Assembly: GCA_013695405.1 (NCBI GenBank)
Contig: JACDAO010000460.1
Location: forward strand, 1 to 5,376
Reading direction: 5' to 3'
Source of the DNA: Acidobacteriota bacterium
GTDB lineage: Bacteria > Acidobacteriota > Vicinamibacteria > Vicinamibacterales > Vicinamibacteraceae
Length of the DNA: 5,376 nt
In this document: positions 1 to 5,376 of the stretch, one piece after another
Layout: the number at the start of each line of letters is the position of its first letter
How positions within the stretch are numbered: the stretch's first letter is position 1
The notes under the pieces: model-generated
What the model was told of the DNA's origin: nothing
What the model saw: only the letters and a program-made list of their open reading frames with translations
Database searches by the model: none
Position numbers and translations under genes: made by a program

Positions 1-1148
1 CCACCCCACACGGCCGCCCGCCAGTCGCCGCCCGACACCAGGTAGTGCCCGATGATCGGCGGCGTGGTCCAGGGCACGTTGATGAACGGCCGGTGGATCA
101 CTCCCCACGACATCAGCAGGTACGAGCCGGTGGTGAGAATCAGCGCGTTCAGCACGTACGGCACCATGAACACCGGGTTGAGGACAATCGGCAGGCCGAA
201 GAAGATCGGCTCGTTGATCTGGAAGATCTGGGTCGGCAGCGAGACGCGGCCGACCCTGCGGAAGGCCGGGTCCTTCGACCGCCACAACAACAACGCCAGG
301 GCCAGCGTGGCGCCGGTACCGCCGACGTTGACGAAGGTCGTGAAGAAGCCGTACGCCGTGACGTAGGGCAGCGGCTCGCCGGCCGTCGTGGCCGCGACGT
401 TGGCCGCCAGGTACTGCAGGAAGATCGGCGCGACGATGGCGTCCATCGCGTTGTCGCCGTGGATGCCGACCGACCACAGCAGGCTGACCAGGAAGGCATA
501 CACCAGGATGCCCGGCAGCGTGTTGAGCGCGAACACCAGCGGCGCCAGCGCCCCCTGCACCACCTGGTTGATGTCGACGCCCGCCACGAACCGGATCAGC
601 CAGAACACGATCACCAGGAACAGCAGCGGCACCAGCGAGAGGAACGACTGCTGGACCACCGACGGCACGGTGTCGGGCATGGTGATGACGATGCGGCGGT
701 CGGTGAAGAACTGCTGGGTCCGCACCGTGACCAGCGCCACCAGGATGGCCGTGAACAGGCCGACCGAACCGAGCCCATCGGTCCTGAAGGCCAGGCTGTC
801 CCGGTCGATCTGAATCAACAAAAACACGACCGCGGCCATGGTCGCGCTGACGATCGCTTCCTGACCGAGCCGCCGGCCGAGATCGTAGGCGATGGTCAGG
901 CACGCCACCAGGCCGAGCAGCCCGAAGGTCGCGGTCACCGGAATCTGCAGCAGCGGCAGCCAGGGCGCGACGCGAGCCTCCCAGCCGGGCACCGGCAGGT
1001 AGGCCATCACCAGGAACACGCCGCCAATGATCGTCAGCGGCACCACCGAGACCATTCCGGCGCGGATCGCCGACATGTCGGTGTTGGCGCTCAACGCGGT
1101 CAGCGCCGGCACCACCTGGCGATTGAAGCGCCCGATCAACGTCGTCAC
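1..1148 (-). CDS. PTS permease EIIC, cellobiose/chitobiose type, partial
   Basis: Membrane permease subunit of a sugar phosphotransferase system, expected to carry a beta-linked disaccharide across the inner membrane while EIIB phosphorylates it. I translated this frame by hand: it stays open for 382 codons and runs off the left edge, so the C-terminus (family usual length about 420-450 residues) is missing. The N-terminus has the family pattern, with a short amphipathic stretch followed by AIRAGMVSVVPLTIIGG at about 28-43. Several hydrophobic spans follow. LLWSVGIHGDN (223-233) carries the conserved His230, and INEPIFFGLPIVLNP (311-325) carries the conserved Glu313. These two residues match the sugar-site His and Glu of ChbC-type EIIC proteins. 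The GTG start lies four bases after the stop of the aminotransferase gene; the Shine-Dalgarno is weak (AGG, 12 bases upstream). No EIIA or EIIB is visible. The family call is strong; whether the substrate is cellobiose, diacetylchitobiose or another sugar cannot be read here. Confidence 0.9.
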   Translation of the reverse strand, partial: MTTLIGRFNRQVVPALTALSANTDMSAIRAGMVSVVPLTIIGGVFLVMAYLPVPGWEARVAPWLPLLQIPVTATFGLLGLVACLTIAYDLGRRLGQEAIVSATMAAVVFLLIQIDRDSLAFRTDGLGSVGLFTAILVALVTVRTQQFFTDRRIVITMPDTVPSVVQQSFLSLVPLLFLVIVFWLIRFVAGVDINQVVQGALAPLVFALNTLPGILVYAFLVSLLWSVGIHGDNAMDAIVAPIFLQYLAANVAATTAGEPLPYVTAYGFFTTFVNVGGTGATLALALLLWRSKDPAFRRVGRVSLPTQIFQINEPIFFGLPIVLNPVFMVPYVLNALILTTGSYLLMSWGVIHRPFINVPWTTPPIIGHYLVSGGDWRAAVWG

Positions 1149-1152
1149 GTCG

Positions 1153-2400
1153 TCAGCGCGCCTGCCTCTGGTACCTGACCAGTGCGTGTCCCTGCTCGTG
1201 CACTTTCTCGAGGGCGTCGGCGATGTCGTCGATGTCAGCGTCGGTGCCCAGCATCAGCGACTGGTCCAACCAGAGGCCCTGCTCACGGCAGATCAGCTGG
1301 CTGTTCGGGCAGTGCACCTGCGAGTAGTCGAGGCGCGCCGCGACCTGTGTCAGGTACGGCCCGAACGCCTTGTTCCTGAACAGCGGCTGATCCGGCAGCG
1401 GATAGCCGTAGCCGCCGCTGCAGGGGATGCCCTCGGCCTGCAGCGCCTCGATCACCGCGTCGCGGGGCGCGCCAAACGTGGTCGCGTCGACGCGCAGCAG
1501 GAAGAGGTGCTGGCTGTGGCGCGTACACGAGGCCGGTCGCACCTGGGGATGAATGCCGGGCAGGCCCTCGAGGCGCCGCGCGAGCCGACGGCCATTGCGG
1601 TCGCGCGTGGTCGTCTGTGTGTCCAGGCGGTGCAGCTGGGTGTTGAGCACGGCGCCCTGGAACTCGCCGAGCCGGTAGTTGCCCGAGATCACATGGTGCT
1701 CGTACCAGATCCCGCCGGGTACCCGGCCGCAGTTGTGAAGCGACCGGCACGCCGCGGCCAGCGTGGCGTCGTTGGTGGTGATGATGCCGCCTTCGCCCGA
1801 CGTCAGGTTCTTGCTTGATTGAAACGAGAACGAGGCGACGCGGCCGAGCGCGCCCGCCGGCCGACCCTCGTAGGAGGCGCCATGGGCGTGCGCGGCGTCC
1901 TCGAGCACCAGCAGGCCGTGCCGGGCCGCGATCGCGACGATCGCGGTCATGTCCGCTGGCTGGCCGGCGAAGTGCACCGGGATGATCGCGCGCGTGCGCG
2001 GCGTGATTGCCGCCTCGATCGCGCCGGGGTCGATGTTGAAGGTGTGCAGGTCGACGTCGACGAACACTGGCACGCAGTTGGCCTCGATCACCGCGCTGGC
2101 CGTGGACAGGAACGTGTAGGTCGGCACGATGACCTCGTCTTCGCCGCGCAGGCCGGCGGCTATCAACGCGAGGCGAAGCGAGACGGTGCCGTTGACGACG
2201 GCGATGCCGTGCGCGCAGCCGTGCATCTCGGCGAAACGCTGCTCGAACCCGGCGACTTCGGTGCCCTGCAGCCTTCCCCACCGGCCACTGCGCAGCGCCT
2301 GCAGCAGCCGCGTCTCATCGGCCAGGTCGAAGATTGGCCACGATGGAAAGGGACGGGTTCGGACCGGGCGACCCCCCAGCAGCGCCAGTGTCGAGGTCAT
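1153..2400 (-). CDS. DegT/DnrJ/EryC1/StrS family PLP aminotransferase
   Basis: PLP-dependent aminotransferase, fold type I, of the family that aminates keto-sugars, nucleotide-linked keto-sugars or keto-cyclitols, usually with glutamate or glutamine as donor; cytoplasmic. The protein has 415 residues, slightly above the usual 370-400. Visible motifs in order: VVNGTVSL (68-75) for the cofactor phosphate; VIVPTYTFLSTASAV (90-104); VPVFVDVD (110-117); LEDAAHAHG (166-174) with Asp168 expected to contact the pyridine nitrogen; SFQSSKNLTSGEGG (192-205) with Lys197 as the Schiff-base lysine; NYRLGEFQGAVL (241-252). The C-terminal CREQGLWLDQSLMLG (371-385) matches the form seen in inosose-type aminotransferases, so a cyclitol or free-sugar substrate is possible. 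The ATG start is one base after the GNAT stop, with GGAGGAG inside the end of the GNAT gene. No key residue is missing. The family is secure; the substrate is unknown. Confidence 0.92.
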   Translation of the reverse strand: MTSTLALLGGRPVRTRPFPSWPIFDLADETRLLQALRSGRWGRLQGTEVAGFEQRFAEMHGCAHGIAVVNGTVSLRLALIAAGLRGEDEVIVPTYTFLSTASAVIEANCVPVFVDVDLHTFNIDPGAIEAAITPRTRAIIPVHFAGQPADMTAIVAIAARHGLLVLEDAAHAHGASYEGRPAGALGRVASFSFQSSKNLTSGEGGIITTNDATLAAACRSLHNCGRVPGGIWYEHHVISGNYRLGEFQGAVLNTQLHRLDTQTTTRDRNGRRLARRLEGLPGIHPQVRPASCTRHSQHLFLLRVDATTFGAPRDAVIEALQAEGIPCSGGYGYPLPDQPLFRNKAFGPYLTQVAARLDYSQVHCPNSQLICREQGLWLDQSLMLGTDADIDDIADALEKVHEQGHALVRYQRQAR

Positions 2401-2401
2401 C

Positions 2402-3031
2402 TCACTCCTCCAACCGACGGCCCATGTAGAGGGTCGCGTCGCCCCCGGTGCCGAGGCGGGTCAGTTCCGCGAAGCCGAGCTTCTGGTAGAACGCACGGGC
2501 GCGGTCGTTCGAGGCCCACATGCCGAGATGGACGCCTGGCGACCGGTGCGCGCGCAACAGGGCCAGCAGTCGCTCGATCATTCGACGGCCATGGCCGCGT
2601 CCCTGCACGCGCGGCAGCAGATCGATGTGCAGGTGCGACGGGTATGCCTCGTACGGCTCGGGACAGAAGTAGTCGGGATGGTGATACCAGGCATGGACCT
2701 GCTCGACCCGTGTCCACTGGCCGGGATCGCCAGCGGGCTCCGGGTAACGCGCGCACAGGTGCGGCCGCCACTCGGCGTCGTAGCGCGCGTAGAACGCGCG
2801 GGAGTCGAGCGCGCCCAACGCGTAGCCGCATACCCCGTGCGAGTCCTCCAGGATCAGGCTCGAGGCGGGCTCGAACGCCAGGTACGGTCCGACGAACAGA
2901 CGGCCGAGCGCATCGGGGTCGTCGCCGTAGTACGGCTCGCCGTCGCGACCGTGATCGCCAGTTTTCAGGCAGACGTGATAGGCCGCGTCCCGATCAGCAG
3001 GTCGCGCCAGGCGAACGACCGCGTCAGCCAC
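2402..3031 (-). CDS. GNAT acetyltransferase related to the OGA C-terminal domain
   Basis: GCN5-related N-acetyltransferase, expected to transfer acetyl from acetyl-CoA to an amine; cytoplasmic, 209 residues from this start. The opening VRLARPADRDAAY (6-18) is typical of GNAT strand 1. LEDSHGVCGYALGALD (61-76) closely resembles the corresponding stretch of the acetyltransferase-like domain of human O-GlcNAcase as I recall it (LEDEDGICGYALGTVD). The acetyl-CoA loop RVQGRG (141-146) fits the RxxGxG rule, and NDRARAFYQKLGF (175-187) gives the usual motif-B tyrosine, Tyr182. The aromatic, acidic insert between about 80 and 130 is also shared with the OGA branch. I chose the GTG at 3031 because GGGAG lies seven bases upstream and the overlap with the GH84 gene is then 8 bases. 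An ATG at 3073 would add 14 residues that look non-conserved, has no Shine-Dalgarno, and gives a 50-base overlap. The acceptor is unknown: amino sugar, peptide or small amine. Confidence 0.88.
   Translation of the reverse strand: MADAVVRLARPADRDAAYHVCLKTGDHGRDGEPYYGDDPDALGRLFVGPYLAFEPASSLILEDSHGVCGYALGALDSRAFYARYDAEWRPHLCARYPEPAGDPGQWTRVEQVHAWYHHPDYFCPEPYEAYPSHLHIDLLPRVQGRGHGRRMIERLLALLRAHRSPGVHLGMWASNDRARAFYQKLGFAELTRLGTGGDATLYMGRRLEE
2405..2411 (-). promoter_or_regulatory. Shine-Dalgarno site of the aminotransferase gene
   Basis: The minus strand reads GGAGGAG at 2411-2405, followed by TGAG and the ATG at 2400. GGAGG sits six bases before the start. The site lies within the last codons of the GNAT gene (Leu-Glu-Glu-stop), so ribosomes finishing GNAT end on it, which suggests coupled translation of the two genes. 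Confidence 0.75.
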
Positions 3032-4421
3032 CTCGTCGCTCCCACGAGTCGTCGTCCTGGCGTGCGCGGTCATGCGCGGATGTGAAGGCGCCGTCCGGGT
3101 GTTGGGCCAGCAGCTGCTGCAGGCGCGTGATCATCCCGCCGCGACAGGTGCCGGGCAGGTGCGCGCCGGAATGAAATGGCGGCAACGCATCGCCGGTCTG
3201 CAGCCGCGCCTCGACGACGCGGATCAGCAGGTCGAGCTCCTCGCGCAGGTCCCACAGACGCCGGTGCAGTGCGTGGAACAACGCGCGGTCGCGGAGGGTC
3301 GAGAGCCTGCCGCACAGATCACGGAGCCGTCCGCCGTCGGCCAGGAACGCCGCGGCGTCGTCTCGCCACGACGGCGAACCGGCGGCGAGTGCACCGCGCG
3401 CCTGGTCGTACAACCGCCGGGCGCGCGGCCCTTCTTCGTAAGGCAGGTAGAAGCAATCGCCGAGCAGCACCAGGTCGTCGAGCGCGATCGGTCCGTGGAC
3501 GGTGTCGAACGAGGGACGCCATTCCTGCAGCGCCTGCAGATAGGCCCGACGCGGGTCCCACGGGCCGTCGGTGTGGACGAAGGCCGCCAGCGTCCGCAAC
3601 GGCACCTCGTTCAGCGGGAACTCGGTGTTGGGGTTGGACAGCAGGCCGCGCACCTCGTCGCGCAGGGCGAGCGGGCGACCGGCATACGGGCCGCACGCGA
3701 TGCGGCGGCTGTCGTAGTCGTTGGCGTGCAGGTTGTCCCAGATCACCGGCTTGCGACGGAGGATTGCCGCGAGATCGCGCACGTGGGCGACTGGAATCTC
3801 GCGCGAGACGATCTCCGGACCGGTCCAGAAGACCTCGATCTCCGGCGCCAGCGTCGCGCCGAGGATCTCGAGGTAGCCTTCGCCGCCATGGTGCGCCAGC
3901 GCCATCCGGCCGCAGTACGGCGTCGGGCAGAACGCCACCAGCGCGTGAGGGTGCAGGGTGTGGACCCACGCACACAAACTGTTGGCAACCTGTGCCTGCG
4001 CGGCGGCCAGCGACCCCCAGCGAGCGACGTCGGCCGGGTCGAGGCGGTCGGGAATGTCGTCGAACAGCAGGGCCACACCGTCGCAGCCGATGCCCAGCAT
4101 CTGGGTGAACCGATCGTGGATCCGCTGCTGCTCGGCGTGATCGCCGTACCTGATGTCGAGCCCGGGCCCGAGTCCGTAGACGAAGCGGATGTCGCGGGCG
4201 CGGCAGGCCGCCGCCAGAACGGCCAGCGTCTCGACGTCGGTCGGGCCATAGGGCTCGCGCCAGATCGCGCGATGGTGCAGATCGTCCTTCGGGCAGTAGA
4301 GATAGGTATTCAGTCCGCACGATGCCATGCGGTCGAACAGCGCGATGCGCTCCGCCGGAGTCCAAGGCGGCCCGTAGAAGCCTTCGATCACGCCGGACAG
4401 CAACATGGCCGGCCGTAGCAT
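3024..4421 (-). CDS. GH84 beta-N-acetylglucosaminidase, O-GlcNAcase-like
   Basis: Retaining exo-beta-N-acetylglucosaminidase of family GH84, using substrate-assisted catalysis by the N-acetyl group to release GlcNAc. From this start it has 465 residues. The TIM barrel spans about 8-300: GVIEGFYGPPW (10-20), PKDD (44-47), SPGLDI-like GPGLDI (85-90), LLFDDI (118-123) with the catalytic pair Asp121/Asp122, CPTPYCG (165-171) with Tyr169, and VIWDNLHANDYD (226-237) with Trp228, Asn230 and Asp235. All line up with the active-site residues of human OGA. From about 310 to 440 a helical stalk follows, including FYLPYEEGP (324-332) and CRGGM (426-430), again as in human OGA; the long disordered insert of the animal enzyme is absent. 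No signal peptide is evident, so it is probably cytoplasmic. Start choice is uncertain between ATG 4421 and ATG 4406, both just before the barrel; an ATG at 4511 would run into the divergent gene. First gene of the operon. Substrate could be GlcNAc oligosaccharides or O-GlcNAc proteins. Confidence 0.93.
   Translation of the reverse strand: MLRPAMLLSGVIEGFYGPPWTPAERIALFDRMASCGLNTYLYCPKDDLHHRAIWREPYGPTDVETLAVLAAACRARDIRFVYGLGPGLDIRYGDHAEQQRIHDRFTQMLGIGCDGVALLFDDIPDRLDPADVARWGSLAAAQAQVANSLCAWVHTLHPHALVAFCPTPYCGRMALAHHGGEGYLEILGATLAPEIEVFWTGPEIVSREIPVAHVRDLAAILRRKPVIWDNLHANDYDSRRIACGPYAGRPLALRDEVRGLLSNPNTEFPLNEVPLRTLAAFVHTDGPWDPRRAYLQALQEWRPSFDTVHGPIALDDLVLLGDCFYLPYEEGPRARRLYDQARGALAAGSPSWRDDAAAFLADGGRLRDLCGRLSTLRDRALFHALHRRLWDLREELDLLIRVVEARLQTGDALPPFHSGAHLPGTCRGGMITRLQQLLAQHPDGAFTSAHDRARQDDDSWERRGG
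3039..3043 (-). promoter_or_regulatory. Shine-Dalgarno site deciding the GNAT start
   Basis: The minus strand reads GGGAG at 3043-3039, seven bases before GTG at 3031. The alternative ATG at 3073 has only a GC-rich stretch without purine-rich complementarity upstream. With the GTG, start and GH84 stop overlap as GTGGCTGA, a common arrangement for translational coupling. Confidence 0.6.
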
Positions 4422-4480
4422 ACGCGCAGGCGCTGCGCCGGCCGCTCCGGAAATGCCACAATGCAGCGCGCACCCGCACG
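4422..4480. promoter_or_regulatory. Divergent intergenic region with short palindrome
   Basis: This 59-base gap separates the start codons of the minus-strand operon and the plus-strand membrane-protein gene, so promoters for both must lie here or within the opposing gene's 5' end. A perfect inverted repeat, GGCGC-T-GCGCC, occupies 4429-4439. CACAAT at 4457-4462 is a possible plus-strand -10 box, but no convincing -35 pairs with it. The palindrome could be an operator, although such GC repeats arise readily by chance at this base composition. No Shine-Dalgarno is evident for either gene. Confidence 0.35.
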
Positions 4481-5323
4481 ATGACCTCTGAGCCGCAGAC
4501 GATGCCGGCACCTTCGATCGCGGAGTCGCTGAAGGAGTATGGCCGCGGTCTGGCCGGTGGTTTCCTCTTCAGCATGCCGCTGCTGTTCACCATGGAGGTG
4601 TGGTGGGCAGGCGTCAACGCCACGCCGGCCCGTCTGCTGGCGGGCCTCGCGGCGACGTTTGCGTTGCTGTGCGCGTACAACGCGTATGCCGGCCTGCGCT
4701 TCGACTCCGGCGCGCTGGCGATTGCCATCGATTCGGTCGAGGAGCTGGGGCTCGGGCTGCTGACCAGTGCCGGGGCGCTGTGGCTGCTCGGGCGCCTGAC
4801 GTCGGGCCTGTCGCCGAGTGCCGCGCTCGGCCAGATCGTCGTCGAGGGCCTGCTGGTGGCGGTGGGCGTGTCGGTCGGCACCGCGCAGCTCGGCGGGAAC
4901 AGCAAGGAGCAGAGCACTTCGGACAGCGACCGTCACACCATCGGCAGCGAGTTGGTGCTGGCCCTGTGCGGCACCATGCTGATCGCAACCAACGTCGGTG
5001 CCACCGAGGAAATCGTGGTGCTGGCCATGGAAGTCGCTACCTGGCATTTGCTGGCGATCATGGCGGTGTCACTCGCCATCGCGGCACTGCTGCTGTTCAA
5101 CACCGATTTCGTCGGGTCGGACCGGTTCGCCGGAGGAACGCGGCTCGACGTGGTGCTCGGCTGCGCGTTGACCTACGCTGTCGCACTGTTCGGATCGGCC
5201 TGCCTCCTCTGGTTCTTTGGCCGCTACGACTCGGTCGGACTGGAACTCGCGGCGTCGCAGACGGTGGTCCTGGCGCTGCCGGGAACTCTGGGCGCGGCGG
5301 CCGGAAGGCTGCTGCTGCGATGA
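4481..5323 (+). CDS. TIGR02587 family integral membrane protein
   Basis: Predicted inner-membrane protein of 280 residues and unknown function, recognised as TIGR02587 (related to DUF2391) by its N-terminal FLFSMPLLFTMEVWW (28-42), its length and its downstream partner. Seven or eight hydrophobic spans can be drawn: about 24-42, 50-70, 86-105, 117-136, 156-172, 186-206, 223-246 and 257-277. Conserved-looking acidic residues sit in or next to membrane spans: Glu39, Asp84-Glu87-Glu88, and Thr175-Glu176-Glu177. A polar loop (138-153, GGNSKEQSTSDSDRHT) divides the protein in two halves. The ATG at 4481 is the first in-frame start that clears the divergent operon; it has no clear Shine-Dalgarno, and ATG 4502 would shorten it by seven residues. 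It overlaps the next gene by ATGA. I know of no established biochemical role; transport or membrane stress functions would be speculation. Confidence 0.85.
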   Translation: MTSEPQTMPAPSIAESLKEYGRGLAGGFLFSMPLLFTMEVWWAGVNATPARLLAGLAATFALLCAYNAYAGLRFDSGALAIAIDSVEELGLGLLTSAGALWLLGRLTSGLSPSAALGQIVVEGLLVAVGVSVGTAQLGGNSKEQSTSDSDRHTIGSELVLALCGTMLIATNVGATEEIVVLAMEVATWHLLAIMAVSLAIAALLLFNTDFVGSDRFAGGTRLDVVLGCALTYAVALFGSACLLWFFGRYDSVGLELAASQTVVLALPGTLGAAAGRLLLR

Positions 5324-5376
5324 CCATGCCCGAGAAGAACCGCCTCGAGTGGTTGGTGTTTGCTGTCAGCGTCGTG
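5320..5376 (+). CDS. TIGR02588 family protein, 5' end only
   Basis: Only the first 19 codons are in the window, beginning MTMPEKNRLEWLVFAVSVV. The start ATG overlaps the TGA of the preceding gene as ATGA (5320-5323); a second ATG at 5326 is possible. GGAAGG at 5303-5308 may serve as a distant Shine-Dalgarno. A charged start followed by LEWLVFAVSVV, the beginning of a membrane anchor, is what I recall for TIGR02588, a small protein of unknown function described as always paired with TIGR02587. The identification rests mainly on this position and the EKN-LEW start, so it should be read as probable. Confidence 0.7.
   Translation, partial: MTMPEKNRLEWLVFAVSVV

Noticed and set aside
45..1178. Long plus-strand open frame of 377 codons opposite the EIIC gene
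   Set aside because: Its product is extremely rich in Arg, His, Gln and Asp with no recognisable domain, while the opposite strand encodes a clear PTS EIIC. It is a shadow produced by GC-rich codon bias.
3032..3073. GNAT start at ATG 3073
   Set aside because: It has no Shine-Dalgarno and forces a 50-base overlap with the GH84 gene, whereas GTG 3031 has GGGAG at good spacing and an 8-base overlap. It remains possible.
1819..3174. Plus-strand open frame of 451 codons across aminotransferase and GNAT genes
   Set aside because: It is arginine-rich and of low complexity, spans the junction of two well-supported minus-strand genes, and carries no family motif.
3072..4418. Plus-strand open frame of 448 codons opposite the GH84 gene
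   Set aside because: It mirrors the GH84 reading frame and has no recognisable motif; the GH84 active-site motifs on the minus strand decide the matter.
4322..4480. Upstream extension of the TIGR02587 protein from ATG 4322
   Set aside because: The added 53 residues are Arg/Ala-rich, overlap the 5' end of the GH84 gene and are not part of the hydrophobic family core.
4422..4511. N-terminal extension of the GH84 protein from ATG 4511, with a Cys/Ala/Gly-rich stretch that might look like an export signal
   Set aside because: It would cover the whole divergent gap and overlap the start of the TIGR02587 gene, and the conserved barrel begins only after 4406.
3319..4917. Minus-strand open frame of 532 codons crossing the divergent gap
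   Set aside because: It overlaps both the GH84 gene in another frame and the TIGR02587 gene on the other strand, and its product is compositionally biased.

Overview
This is a GC-rich (roughly two-thirds G+C by eye), densely coding bacterial window. Its coding is arranged as two divergent transcription units that share a gap of about 59 bases at 4422-4480. I cannot name the organism. The strong G/C bias at third codon positions, together with the TIGR02587/TIGR02588 pair (recalled from cyanobacteria and rhizobia), would fit a soil or aquatic high-GC Gram-negative such as an Acidobacteriota or proteobacterial lineage. That placement is a guess. No RNA genes, IS elements, CRISPR arrays or long repeats were seen.

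Left and centre (1-4421, minus strand): a tightly packed four-gene operon, read right to left. It starts with a GH84-type beta-N-acetylglucosaminidase closely resembling the catalytic and stalk parts of animal O-GlcNAcase (OGA). An 8-base overlap leads into a GNAT acetyltransferase resembling the C-terminal acetyltransferase-like domain of OGA. One base separates this from a DegT/DnrJ/EryC1/StrS-type PLP aminotransferase, and four bases separate that from a cellobiose/chitobiose-type PTS permease EIIC, whose 3' end lies beyond the left edge. The two-domain architecture of animal OGA therefore appears here as two adjacent, probably translationally coupled genes.

Right (4481-5376, plus strand): a multi-spanning membrane protein of the TIGR02587 (DUF2391-like) family, overlapping by ATGA the first 19 codons of what looks like its usual partner, TIGR02588. 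The function of this pair is unknown to me.

How the genes may work together (inference): the permease could import and phosphorylate a GlcNAc-containing or related sugar, the cytoplasmic GH84 enzyme could release GlcNAc, and the GNAT and aminotransferase could acetylate and (de)aminate the resulting amino sugar. A role on O-GlcNAc-modified proteins is an alternative for the GH84/GNAT pair. The membrane-protein pair is probably a separate unit.
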